In this document: positions 17,234 to 25,301 of the stretch, in pieces
Layout of the letters: the number at the start of each line of letters is the position of its first letter
How positions within the stretch are numbered: position 1 is the first letter of the stretch
Source: Comamonas_C sp026954015
GTDB taxonomy: Bacteria; Pseudomonadota; Gammaproteobacteria; Burkholderiales; Burkholderiaceae_C
DNA: 64,000 nt
Reading direction: 5' to 3'
Assembly (NCBI GenBank): GCA_035063785.1
Contig: JAPSFS010000001.1
Coordinates: 124,001 to 188,000 of the forward strand
The notes under the pieces: model-generated
Told to the model about the DNA's origin: nothing
Database searches by the model: none
Seen by the model: only the letters and a program-made list of their open reading frames with translations
Translations under genes and position numbers: made by a program

Positions 17234-18670
17234 ATGAAGAAGACCTTCATGGGCGTGAAGCTGCGCCGTCTGCGCGCTGAGCGCGGCCTGTCGCAGATCG
17301 CCCTGGCGCAGGCGCTGGGCCTGTCGCCGAGCTACCTCAACCAGATCGAACAGAACCAGCGCCCGCTTACCGTCTCGGTGCTGCTCAGGATCAGCCGCGC
17401 GCTGGGCGTCGATGTGCAGCGGTTCTCCGAGGACGAGGAGGCGCGCCTGGTCGTCGCGCTGCAGGATGCGCTTGCCGGCGCGCCTGAGCCCGTGCTGCTG
17501 CCCGAGCTCCAGGAGGTGGCGGCGCAGATGCCCGCGCTGGCGCAGGCCGTGGTGGCGCTGCACCGGCGCGGCGCCGAGGCCGCCGAGCGCGCCGAGGCCA
17601 TTGCGCTGCGCTTGGGTGACGAGCGCGGCGCGGCCGACGTGGCGCGTGCCATGCCGTTCGAATCGGTGCGTGATTTTTTCTTCACGCACCAGAACCACTT
17701 CGAAGCGCTGGACACCGCCGCCGAGGCGCTGGCCGGTGAAGCGGCCGGGCACGGGCAGAGCCTGGCGCATTGGCTGGGCGAGCGGCTGGCCGCGCGGCAC
17801 GGCGTGCGCGTGTTGTACTCGCAGGATGCGGATGCCGAAAAGCGGCACTTCGACACGACCCGGCGCACGCTCACGCTCTCGGTGCTGCTGGCGCCGAGCC
17901 AGCAGGCGTTCCAGCTCGCGACGCAACTGGCGCTGCTGGAGCAGGCGCAGACCATTGATGCACTGGTGCAGGTCCAACCCTTCACCGAGGACGAAGCCGC
18001 GCGGCGTCTGGCGCGCATCGGCCTGGCCAATTACTTCGCGGGCGCGCTGCTGCTGCCCTACGGCGCATTCCTGCGCGCGGCCCAGGCGCTGCAGTACGAC
18101 ATCGACCTGCTGGGCGAGCGCTTTGGCGTGGGCTTCGAGACGGTGTGCCACCGCCTCTCGACGCTGCAGCGCCCGGGCGCGCAGGGCGTGCCCTTCTTCT
18201 TCATCCGCGTCGATCGCGCGGGCAACATCAGCAAGCGCCAGTCGGCCACGCACTTCCACTTCTCGCGCACGGGCGGCACCTGCCCGCTGTGGAACGTGTA
18301 CGAGGCCTTCAGCCAGCCGGGGCGCATCGTGCGCCAGCTCGCGCGCATGCCCGATGGGCGCACCTACCTCTGGATCGCGCGCACCGTGGAGAGCGGCCCG
18401 CGCGGCTGGGGCGCGCGGCGCAAGCTGTTTTCCATCGGCCTGGGCTGCGACGTGCAGCATGCGCACCATCTCGTGTACGCGCAGGGTCTGGATCTGCGCG
18501 ACCCGCAGGCGGCCACGCCCATAGGCATGGGCTGCAAGGTGTGCGAGCGGCTGGATTGTCCGCAGCGCGCCTTCCCTTACGTCGGGCGGGCGCTGGAGGT
18601 GGACGAGGACAGGAGCCGGTTCACGCCCTACAGCGCAACGCTACAGCGGCGCGCAGCTTCTCAGGGATAA
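17234..18670 (+). CDS. ScfR/RamB-type short-chain fatty acyl transcriptional regulator
   Basis: 478 residues. N-terminal XRE-type helix-turn-helix ('LRRLRAERGLSQIALAQALG', 'SPSYLNQIEQNQRPLTVSVL', residues ~8-60), then an ImmA/IrrE-like zinc-peptidase-related region (~190-310, where 'LANYFAGALLLPYGAFLRAA' is typical), and a C-terminal DUF2083 domain ('CPLWNVYEAFSQPGRIVRQL', 'GMGCKVCERLDCPQRAFPY'). This architecture is that of ScfR, RamB and mycobacterial PrpR, which sense short-chain acyl-CoA and control methylcitrate or glyoxylate genes. It is divergent from prpC and upstream of scoAB. Likely target sites are the tandem GCGAAT repeats at 17118-17211. Confidence 0.9.
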   Translation: MKKTFMGVKLRRLRAERGLSQIALAQALGLSPSYLNQIEQNQRPLTVSVLLRISRALGVDVQRFSEDEEARLVVALQDALAGAPEPVLLPELQEVAAQMPALAQAVVALHRRGAEAAERAEAIALRLGDERGAADVARAMPFESVRDFFFTHQNHFEALDTAAEALAGEAAGHGQSLAHWLGERLAARHGVRVLYSQDADAEKRHFDTTRRTLTLSVLLAPSQQAFQLATQLALLEQAQTIDALVQVQPFTEDEAARRLARIGLANYFAGALLLPYGAFLRAAQALQYDIDLLGERFGVGFETVCHRLSTLQRPGAQGVPFFFIRVDRAGNISKRQSATHFHFSRTGGTCPLWNVYEAFSQPGRIVRQLARMPDGRTYLWIARTVESGPRGWGARRKLFSIGLGCDVQHAHHLVYAQGLDLRDPQAATPIGMGCKVCERLDCPQRAFPYVGRALEVDEDRSRFTPYSATLQRRAASQG

Positions 18671-18686
18671 CCCCGCCGCACTTGTG

Positions 18687-18715
18687 TTGACACGTATTGT
18701 GCAACGCAACAAAAT
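18687..18715 (+). promoter_or_regulatory. Sigma-70-type promoter candidate for scoAB
   Basis: TTGACA at 18687-18692, 17-bp spacer, CAAAAT at 18710-18715. The -35 is perfect and the -10 is weak. Transcription would start near 18722, leaving a leader of about 43 nt before the scoA GTG. Confidence 0.5.
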
Positions 18716-18764
18716 GGCTGGCGACGTATCGTCAGACCGTTCATACGAAGACAGGAGAACATCC

Positions 18765-19472
18765 GTGAACAAGATTTATCCCTCCGCCGCCGAGGCGCTC
18801 AAGGGGATCGTGCACGACGGCCAGCTGATCGCTGTCGGCGGCTTCGGCCTGTGCGGGATTCCCGAGGCGCTGATCGAGGCGCTGTGCGCCTCGGGCGTGA
18901 AGAACCTCACCGCCATCTCCAACAACGCCGGCATCGACGGCGTGGGGCTGGGCAAGCTGCTGAACACGCGCCAGATCAAGAAGATGATCAGCTCCTATGT
19001 GGGCGAGAACAAGGAGTTCGAGCGCCAGTACCTCGGCGGCGAGCTGGAGCTCGAATTCACGCCCCAGGGCACGCTCGCCGAGAAGCTGCGTGCGGGCGGC
19101 GCCGGCATTCCGGCCTTCTTCACGCGCACGGGCGTGGGCACCATCGTCGCCGAAGGCAAGGAAACGCGCGAGTTCGATGGCCACACCTATCTGATGGAGC
19201 GCTCGCTCGTGCCCGATCTCTCCCTTGTGCATGCCGCGGTAGCGGACACCACGGGCAACCTGCGCTTTCACCTGACGGCGCGCAACTTCAACCCGGCCGT
19301 GGCCATGGCCGGCAAGATCTGCGTCGTCGAGGTCGAAAAGATCGTGCAGCCGGGAGAAATCGCGCCCGACGAGGTGCACCTGCCGGGCATTTACGTGCAC
19401 CGCATCGTGCTCAACGCCCACCCGACCAAGCAGATCGAAAAACGCACCATCACCGAGAAAGCAGGAGCCTGA
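18765..19472 (+). CDS. scoA: 3-Oxoacid CoA-transferase subunit A
   Basis: 235 residues, class I CoA-transferase alpha chain. It moves CoA between succinyl-CoA (or another acyl-CoA) and a 3-oxoacid such as acetoacetate. 'GIVHDGQLIAVGGFGLCGIP' (glycine-rich CoA site, residues ~16-35), 'ISNNAGIDGVGLGKLL', 'GLVGENKEFERQYLGGELE'-like segment and 'GTLAEKLRAGGAGIPAFFT' are diagnostic. The start is GTG at 18765 with an AGGAG site; upstream ATG/TTG codons lack one. It is followed after 2 bp by scoB. With the neighbouring prp genes this may serve short-chain acyl-CoA or acetoacetate handling. Confidence 0.92.
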   Translation: MNKIYPSAAEALKGIVHDGQLIAVGGFGLCGIPEALIEALCASGVKNLTAISNNAGIDGVGLGKLLNTRQIKKMISSYVGENKEFERQYLGGELELEFTPQGTLAEKLRAGGAGIPAFFTRTGVGTIVAEGKETREFDGHTYLMERSLVPDLSLVHAAVADTTGNLRFHLTARNFNPAVAMAGKICVVEVEKIVQPGEIAPDEVHLPGIYVHRIVLNAHPTKQIEKRTITEKAGA

Positions 19473-19474
19473 TC

Positions 19475-20113
19475 ATGCCGTGGACCAAGGAACAGATGGC
19501 GGCGCGCGCCGCCCAGGAATTGCAGGACGGGTTCTACGTGAACCTGGGCATCGGCATTCCCACGCTGGTGGCCAACTACACCGGCGACAAGGAGGTCTGG
19601 CTGCAGTCCGAAAACGGCCTGCTGGGCATCGGCCCGTTTCCGACGGAAGACCAGGTGGACGCCGATCTCATCAACGCCGGCAAGCAGACCGTGACGACGT
19701 TGCCCGGCTCGGCCATCTTCGGCAGCCATGACAGCTTCGCGATGATCCGCGGCGGCAAGATCAACCTGGCCATCCTCGGCGCCATGCAGGTGAGCGAGAA
19801 GGGTGATCTTGCCAACTGGATGATCCCCGGCAAGATGGTCAAGGGCATGGGCGGCGCGATGGACCTCGTGGGAGGGGTTCCGAAGGTCATCGTGCTCATG
19901 GAGCACGTGGCCAAGAAGAAGGACGGCACGACGGATCTGAAAATCCTGCCGCAATGCACGCTGCCGCTGACCGGCGTGGGCGTGGTGCACGAGATCATCA
20001 CCGACCTGGGCGTGATGAAGGTCACGCCGCAGGGCCTCAAGCTCGTGGAACTGGCGCCGGACGTGAGCTTCGACGAAATCCAGTCCAAGACGGGCGTGAA
20101 GCTGCTGCACTGA
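19475..20113 (+). CDS. scoB: 3-Oxoacid CoA-transferase subunit B
   Basis: 212-residue beta chain. The catalytic glutamate lies in 'SENGLLGIGPFP' (near residue 47), which forms the glutamyl-CoA intermediate. 'YVNLGIGIPTLVANY', 'GGKINLAILGAMQVSEKGDL' and 'IPGKMVKGMGGAMDLV' are standard. It starts 2 bp after scoA with its own AGGAG, and is terminated by the strong hairpin at 20127-20158. Confidence 0.94.
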   Translation: MPWTKEQMAARAAQELQDGFYVNLGIGIPTLVANYTGDKEVWLQSENGLLGIGPFPTEDQVDADLINAGKQTVTTLPGSAIFGSHDSFAMIRGGKINLAILGAMQVSEKGDLANWMIPGKMVKGMGGAMDLVGGVPKVIVLMEHVAKKKDGTTDLKILPQCTLPLTGVGVVHEIITDLGVMKVTPQGLKLVELAPDVSFDEIQSKTGVKLLH

Positions 20114-20126
20114 TCGCAGCGGCAAG

Positions 20127-20158
20127 CAAGAAGGCCGGGCAGTTGCCCGGCCTTCTTG
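20127..20158. terminator. Bidirectional intrinsic terminator between scoB and the convergent IOR operon
   Basis: A perfect 15-bp inverted repeat: left arm CAAGAAGGCCGGGCA (20127-20141), two-base centre GT, right arm TGCCCGGCCTTCTTG (20144-20158). It is followed by TTTT on the plus strand, and the A-rich left arm can serve the minus strand. It separates two convergent operons. Confidence 0.85.
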
Positions 20159-20182
20159 TTTTGCGTGGGCGTTGCCCGGTGC

Positions 20183-21718
20183 TCATGCCGCCGCGACTGG
20201 GCGCCTGATGTCGAGTTCGGCCTCGCGCTCGCTGAGCGCCTTGCCGTTCGGATCGAGCCGCGCGGCCTGCAGCAGGCTCGCAAGCTTGCGCGCTGCGTCC
20301 GGTTGGCCCGCGAGTTGCGGCACGGCGTACATCAGCCGGTCGAACTTGCCCTCACCGCGTGCATGGGTGTCGCTGTAACCCTTGATGAGCTGGCGGCAGC
20401 GCAGGATTTCCGTGGCAAGCGGGGCATCGCCCGCGTCCAGGGCCCGCTCGGCGATGGCCATCCAGGCGTGCCAGTGCGCCTGCTCTTCGGCGTGCCGGCG
20501 ATTGCCCCGGCGCCAGCGCGCCAGACCTGCGACGATGTGCAGTTGCAAGTGCCCCTTGAAGGTGTGCGTGCGGATGCGCCGCCCCTTGTTCAGGCGCGGG
20601 CCGATCCAGGCCTTCAGGCGCGGCGAGCGGTCCAGCCAGTCGGCCCACTTCACGGGCAACATGCCCATCACCTCTTCCAGGCGTGGGTGGAAATATTCCT
20701 CCATGCCGAAGACGTCGCCGGCAGCGCCCCCCACTTCTGCGCGGATGCGGGCAAAGCGGTCCGCGCGCGTCTTGAGGTTGGCCACGCGGATCACGTCGTC
20801 GTAGGACATCGCCACCGCGATCCAGTGCGCCGCGGCGATCGTGAGTTCGGCTGTCTCGGGCTGCGGGTCGCGCCCGGCAAAGCGCGCGACGTTGTCCAGG
20901 TATTCCGCGCCGTAGGCCACGTCCTGCCAGTCCACCACGCGCGCAAGGCCCTCGCCGAGCCAGTCCCATGCCGCAGGAGGGAAGGCGCTGCGGATGCGCG
21001 CGAGCAGAGGGGCCAGAGCGGCGCTTGCCGCCTTGTCCGGCAGTGGGCGCGCCGGGGTCTTCATCGCTTGGGCGCGCGCAGCGAGCGCCGGTGGCGCAGG
21101 TCGGGTGCGCGCCAGCTCGGCCGCGGCACGCAGCGTCGCAAGGCTCGCCTGCGCGCCCTTGCCGCCGCGCTCGACCACCTGTTCGAACGCGAGCTGGCGA
21201 AACGGGAGCACGTCGCAGCCCGCCAGCGCGCCGAAGAGGCTGGCCGAAATCATGCTGCCGTGCTCGACCGCGAGCCGCTGCATGTCGTCGGCCACGGTGC
21301 GGCGCGACGCCTTGCGCACGAGCTCGAGCACCCCGGCGCTGTCGGCCGCGCCATCGCCGGGCATCACCTTTTCCTGTACCGCGTAGGTGCGATGCGTGCT
21401 GGTGATGACCGTGGTGCGGTTCGGCGTGACCAGGCCGCGCGCCACCGCACGCCCGGCCTCCATGAGCTCGGCGGCGATGAGGATGTCCACTTGCCCGGGA
21501 ATCGGCATCTGCGCAAGCACCGGCGTCTGGCCCGGCGTGGGCTCCACCATCTCGATGTAGTAGATGGTCGCGCCGGTGCGCTGTGCCACACCCGCCACCG
21601 AGGTGGCCTGCGCGGTCCAGCCGGCGTCCTCGGCGAGCGTGGTGATCCAGTCTTCCAGCACACCGCCGCCCTGGCCGCCCAGCGCCATGATGGCGATCGT
21701 GATCATGCGGGGCTTCAT
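20183..21718 (-). CDS. Indolepyruvate oxidoreductase subunit beta-like protein with DUF6537 region
   Basis: 511 residues. The N-terminal ~190 residues are the gamma-type (POR_N/IorB) domain of 2-oxoacid:acceptor oxidoreductases: 'IAIMALGGQGGGVLEDWITT', 'TSVAGVAQRTGATIYYIEM', 'VDILIAAELMEAGRAVARGL'. The remaining ~300 residues, with 'KWADWLDRSPRLKAWIG' and 'TFKGHLQLHIVAGLARWRRG', look like the DUF6537 extension found in fused IorAB proteins. Together with the next gene it should oxidatively decarboxylate an aryl 2-oxoacid to the acyl-CoA. The ATG overlaps the stop of the alpha gene (ATGA). It is the last gene of the operon. Substrate options are indolepyruvate, phenylpyruvate or 2-aminophenylglyoxylate; the context favours the last. 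Confidence 0.85.
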   Translation of the reverse strand: MKPRMITIAIMALGGQGGGVLEDWITTLAEDAGWTAQATSVAGVAQRTGATIYYIEMVEPTPGQTPVLAQMPIPGQVDILIAAELMEAGRAVARGLVTPNRTTVITSTHRTYAVQEKVMPGDGAADSAGVLELVRKASRRTVADDMQRLAVEHGSMISASLFGALAGCDVLPFRQLAFEQVVERGGKGAQASLATLRAAAELARTRPAPPALAARAQAMKTPARPLPDKAASAALAPLLARIRSAFPPAAWDWLGEGLARVVDWQDVAYGAEYLDNVARFAGRDPQPETAELTIAAAHWIAVAMSYDDVIRVANLKTRADRFARIRAEVGGAAGDVFGMEEYFHPRLEEVMGMLPVKWADWLDRSPRLKAWIGPRLNKGRRIRTHTFKGHLQLHIVAGLARWRRGNRRHAEEQAHWHAWMAIAERALDAGDAPLATEILRCRQLIKGYSDTHARGEGKFDRLMYAVPQLAGQPDAARKLASLLQAARLDPNGKALSEREAELDIRRPVAAA

Positions 21719-23973
21719 GCGCGCACCTCGTCGATCGTCGGGGCATAGAGCTGGCGCTGCTCGCGTTCGCGTTCGCGCCGCCGCTGCAGCCAGCCGACGG
21801 CGCTGGCGCGCAGGCCGGAGATCCACACATCCCACTTCGTCGGGTTGTTCACCTTGTGGGCCTTGTAGAACGACGGGCAGAGCACCGCCGCATCGGCCAC
21901 CTCGCCGCAGTGTCCGCAGGCGACGCAGGCTTCGTCCACCGATGCCACCGGGTCTGGTTTGAGCGCATCGCCGCTGGGGGCGAGCGTCAGGCTGGGGCAG
22001 CCCGACAGACGCATGCAGGCGTGGTCGCCCGAGCACACCGAGGCGTCGACGCCGAAGCGCTCCTTGAGCACGCGCTCGCCGCGCTTGATCGCGGCCTTCA
22101 CGAGCGGCTTTTCGCGCCGCTGGCGGTTGAGCATGCATTCGCTTTGCGCGATCACCACCTTGGGGCCGGGATCGGTCGAGGTGAGTGCGTCGTGCAGTGC
22201 CTGCCGCATGCGGTCGACGTCGTAGGTGCGATCGACGAGCCGCACCCAGGTGACGCCCACGCCGCGCACTGCGCGCTCGATCGGGTGCATGGTGCTGCGG
22301 TTGGGGTTGGTGTTGCGCGACGAGGGAATGTCCTGCCCGCCGGTGGCCGCCGAATAGTTGTTGTCGACGATCACGAACACGTTGTTCTGCCGGTTGAACA
22401 CCGCGTTGCCTATGCCCGAAGTCAGCCCGTTGTGCCAGAAGCCGCCATCGCCCATGAAGGCCACGGCCTTTTTGGCGGCGCCGAGCTGCTCGCCCGCGTT
22501 GAACGCCGAGGCGCTGCTCGCGCCCAGGCCGTAGCCCATGGTGGTCGCGCCGATGTTGAACGGCGGCATGATCTGGAACAGGTGGCAGCCGATGTCGGAC
22601 GACACGTGGTGCACGCCGAGCTCTTCCTCCACCAGCTTGTAGGCCGAGAAGATCGGTCGCTCGGGGCAGCCGACGCACAGGCCGGGCGGGCGCGGCGGCA
22701 GCAGCTTGCCGATGGCCGCCGCCATCTCCGGCACTTCGGCAGCCGCCTGCGTGGTGGCCTGTGCTTCGGCGCTGGGTGCGCTTGCCGGTGTGTCCTTGCG
22801 GCGCGAGATGCTCACCGACACGTCGCGCTCGAGTGCAGCGGGCTGGTTTTGCCCGAAGAAGGCGCGCAGGCCCTTGCGCAGCACGTCCACGGTGTAGTCG
22901 CCCCCCATGGGCAGCACGTCCTTGCCGTGTACGGCGGTGCGCACGCCGTGGCGCGCGAGGATGGTGTTCAGGTGCTGCTCGTGGTAGTCGGGCTGGCCTT
23001 CCTCGACCATCAGCACGGCCCTCTTGCCGGCGCAAAAGCGCAGCACCTCCTCTTCGACGAGCGGGTAGGCGACGTTGAGGATGTACAGCGGCACGCGCGA
23101 GTCGCCGAACAGGTCGGCGAGATCGAGCTGCATGAGCGCGCGCAGCGTGTTGTTCGCCATGCCGCCGAGCAGGATGATGCCCACGTCGTCCAGCGATCCG
23201 TCGCCCTCGACGAAGTCGTTGAGCTGGTGCTCCTGGATGAACTTCACGGCCGCGGGCCAGCGCTGCTCGATCTTTTCCTTCTCGTGCAGGAACGAGGCCG
23301 GGGGCAACACGATGCGGTTCACGTCGCGGCGCGGGTTTTCCAACGCCTGCTTGAGCGTATACGCGGGGCGGCGGTTTTCCTGCGTGACGAAGCTGCCGTG
23401 CAGGTGGCAGGAGCGGATGCGCAGCTCGAGCATCACGGGCGTGTTGGTCGCCTCCGAAAGCTCGAAGCCGTCGTGCACCGCCTTGACGATCGCGGGCAGG
23501 TTGGGCTGGGGGTCGAGCAACCACATCTGCGACTTCATGGCGAAGGCGTGCGTGCGCTCCTGCATGATGGACGAGCCTTCGCCGTAGTCCTCGCCGACGA
23601 TGATGAGCGCGCCGCCCAGCACGCCGCCCGAAGACAGGTTGGCGAGCGCATCCGACGCCACGTTGGTCCCGACGGTGGATTTCCAGGTCACAGCGCCGCG
23701 CACCGGGTAGTTCACCGACGCTGCAAGCGCCGCCGCCGCCGCGGCCTCGCTTGCGGCGGGTTCGAAGTACACCCCGAGTTCCTTGAGGATGGGCTGCGCG
23801 TCGGAGAGCACATCCATCAGGTGCGATATGGGCGAGCCCTGGTAGCCGGTGACGTAGCCGACGCCGGCTTCGAGCAGCGCCTTGGTCACGGCCAGGATGC
23901 CCTCGCCGCGAAAAACGGTGCCCGCGGGCACCTTGAGCTGTTCGACTTCCTTGAGGAACGAGCGTTCTGCCAT
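21715..23973 (-). CDS. Indolepyruvate ferredoxin oxidoreductase subunit alpha-like protein
   Basis: 752 residues, the alpha/beta-fused TPP enzyme of the IorA type. N-terminal pyrimidine-binding domain ('GVGYVTGYQGSPISHLMDVL', ~residues 37-56), middle domain, C-terminal TPP-binding domain ('AFMGDGGFWHNGLTSGIGNA', 'FVIVDNNYSAATGGQD'), and C-terminal iron-sulfur segments 'DEACVACGHCGEVADAAVLC' and 'CSGDHACMRLSGCPS'. The cysteine sets could hold one or two [4Fe-4S] clusters. Known relatives convert arylpyruvates or arylglyoxylates plus CoA to acyl-CoA and CO2 with ferredoxin as acceptor. No ferredoxin gene is adjacent. Position in the operon with an isatin-hydrolase-like cyclase is the clue to its substrate. 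Confidence 0.88.
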   Translation of the reverse strand: MAERSFLKEVEQLKVPAGTVFRGEGILAVTKALLEAGVGYVTGYQGSPISHLMDVLSDAQPILKELGVYFEPAASEAAAAAALAASVNYPVRGAVTWKSTVGTNVASDALANLSSGGVLGGALIIVGEDYGEGSSIMQERTHAFAMKSQMWLLDPQPNLPAIVKAVHDGFELSEATNTPVMLELRIRSCHLHGSFVTQENRRPAYTLKQALENPRRDVNRIVLPPASFLHEKEKIEQRWPAAVKFIQEHQLNDFVEGDGSLDDVGIILLGGMANNTLRALMQLDLADLFGDSRVPLYILNVAYPLVEEEVLRFCAGKRAVLMVEEGQPDYHEQHLNTILARHGVRTAVHGKDVLPMGGDYTVDVLRKGLRAFFGQNQPAALERDVSVSISRRKDTPASAPSAEAQATTQAAAEVPEMAAAIGKLLPPRPPGLCVGCPERPIFSAYKLVEEELGVHHVSSDIGCHLFQIMPPFNIGATTMGYGLGASSASAFNAGEQLGAAKKAVAFMGDGGFWHNGLTSGIGNAVFNRQNNVFVIVDNNYSAATGGQDIPSSRNTNPNRSTMHPIERAVRGVGVTWVRLVDRTYDVDRMRQALHDALTSTDPGPKVVIAQSECMLNRQRREKPLVKAAIKRGERVLKERFGVDASVCSGDHACMRLSGCPSLTLAPSGDALKPDPVASVDEACVACGHCGEVADAAVLCPSFYKAHKVNNPTKWDVWISGLRASAVGWLQRRREREREQRQLYAPTIDEVRA

Positions 23974-24015
23974 GTGTGGACTCCTCGCCGCGGGCCCCGG
24001 GGCGGGGCCGCGGTC

Positions 24016-24435
24016 TTACCGTGCGGGGTCGGGGATGACGGCAGTGGCCTCGATCTCGATCAGAAAATCGGGGAGCGCGAGGGCCTGCACGCCCAGGAAG
24101 GTGTTGGGTGCCGGATCAGCCCCCTCATAGAACGCCGCGATTTCGGCGCAGACCGGCCCAAGCTTGTCCGGGCTGTGGTTGACTACGTAGGTGCGCAGCC
24201 GCACCACGTCTTTCGGGCTGGCACCGCAGGCCGCGAGCACGCGGCGCAGGTTGGCCAGCGCCTGGCGGGTCTGCGCCACCAGGTCGCCCGCGCCGATGAG
24301 TTCGCGCTTCTCGTTCCAGGCGGTCTGCCCGGCCAGGTGCAGCGTGCGCCCACCGGTTTGCAGCACCGCGTGCGAGAACCCGAACGGAACCGCTTCGTAC
24401 AGGTCCGGCGGGTTGATGGCTGTGCGCTGGGCCAT
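24016..24435 (-). CDS. RidA/YjgF-family protein (putative enamine/imine deaminase)
   Basis: 139 residues. RidA fold signatures 'VPFGFSHAVLQTGGRTLHLAGQ', 'DLVAQTRQALANLRRVL' and the C-terminal 'VVRLRTYVVNHSPDKLG' with the conserved Arg in RLRTYV (canonical R105 position) are seen. RidA proteins hydrolyse reactive enamine/imine intermediates to ketones; some, in aromatic amine pathways, act as specific deaminases. Placed between the cyclase and the 2-oxoacid oxidoreductase genes, it could clear an imine of an aminoaryl oxoacid. That is inference. Translation is probably coupled to the cyclase gene, 9 bp upstream. Confidence 0.88.
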   Translation of the reverse strand: MAQRTAINPPDLYEAVPFGFSHAVLQTGGRTLHLAGQTAWNEKRELIGAGDLVAQTRQALANLRRVLAACGASPKDVVRLRTYVVNHSPDKLGPVCAEIAAFYEGADPAPNTFLGVQALALPDFLIEIEATAVIPDPAR

Positions 24436-24444
24436 GGCGCGCCT

Positions 24445-25221
24445 TCAGGGAACGAGCGCGAGCACGCGCAGCGGGCTGCCGGAGCCGCCCTTCATCTTGA
24501 GCGGTGCGCTCAGGATGACCGCACCTGTGGGCGGGAGCTGATCCAGGTTGGTCAGGCACTGCAGTCCGTATTTGTTCGCGCCGTGCATCAGCGTGTGGCA
24601 GGGGTAGGCCACGGGCCAGGCGTAGGACTGTCCGGCGTCGGTATTGATGGTCTCCACGCCGAAGCCGCGCACGTCGCGCTTGACCATCCACTCCACGGCG
24701 GCCTGGGTCGGGCCGGGCGTGTGCGCGCCGTCTTCCTTCATGTTGACGTAGGCCGCCGGGTCGCTCAGGCGCTTGCTCCAGTCGGTGCGAAACAGCACCC
24801 AGGCCCCTGCCGGAATCTTCCCGTGCTGAGATTCCCAGGCTTCGAGGTGGTGCACGTCGAGGTTGAAGTCGGCGTTGGCGGCGACATCCTTGCTGTGGTC
24901 GATCACGCACGCCGGGCCGATGAAGGCCTTCGGGTCTATGGTGTCCACCGTGTTGTGCGGGTAGTCCTTGCCGGTGACCCAGTGCACTGGAGCGTCGAAG
25001 TGGGTGCCGGTGTGCTCGCCGCAGGAGAAATTGTTCCAGTACCAGCCCGGTCCCTTCTCGTCGTAGTGGCTGATCTGCTCCTGCTTGAAGCCCCAGACCT
25101 GCGCGAACTGGGGCGGCAGCACCAGCGCGGGGAATTCTGCCGAAAGCGTGTGCGTGAGATCGACGATGCGTATTTCGTTGTTCGCGACCGCGTGTGCGAA
25201 TTGGGCCAGTGTGGAACTCAT
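24445..25221 (-). CDS. Cyclase-family metal hydrolase, isatin hydrolase-like (paralogue A)
   Basis: 258 residues. The metal-binding motif 'EHTGTHFDAPVHW' (His70, His74, Asp76, His80) is that of the cyclase/kynurenine-formamidase superfamily. The longer N-terminal aromatic stretch 'GPGWYWNNFSCG' directly before it, and 'TDAGQSYAWPVAYPCHTLMH' later, resemble isatin hydrolase, a Mn-dependent enzyme opening isatin to isatinate. Kynurenine formamidases proper are ~210 residues, so this longer form is the isatin-hydrolase/cyclase type. It lies in an operon with a StyA/StyB pair and an SDR, fitting indole degradation through isatin. A close paralogue is at 36946-37755. Confidence 0.85.
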   Translation of the reverse strand: MSSTLAQFAHAVANNEIRIVDLTHTLSAEFPALVLPPQFAQVWGFKQEQISHYDEKGPGWYWNNFSCGEHTGTHFDAPVHWVTGKDYPHNTVDTIDPKAFIGPACVIDHSKDVAANADFNLDVHHLEAWESQHGKIPAGAWVLFRTDWSKRLSDPAAYVNMKEDGAHTPGPTQAAVEWMVKRDVRGFGVETINTDAGQSYAWPVAYPCHTLMHGANKYGLQCLTNLDQLPPTGAVILSAPLKMKGGSGSPLRVLALVP

Positions 25222-25301
25222 GCGGGTCTCCTTTATTGAGGTGATGGATTCTGGATTGCAATGCGGCAAATCGGTCTTGGGGTTTGTGCCCAGCGCCCTC
25301 G

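Noticed and set aside
20183..23973. Possible isoquinoline 1-oxidoreductase (also called IorAB)
   Set aside because: That enzyme is a molybdenum hydroxylase; this pair has TPP and 2-oxoacid oxidoreductase motifs.
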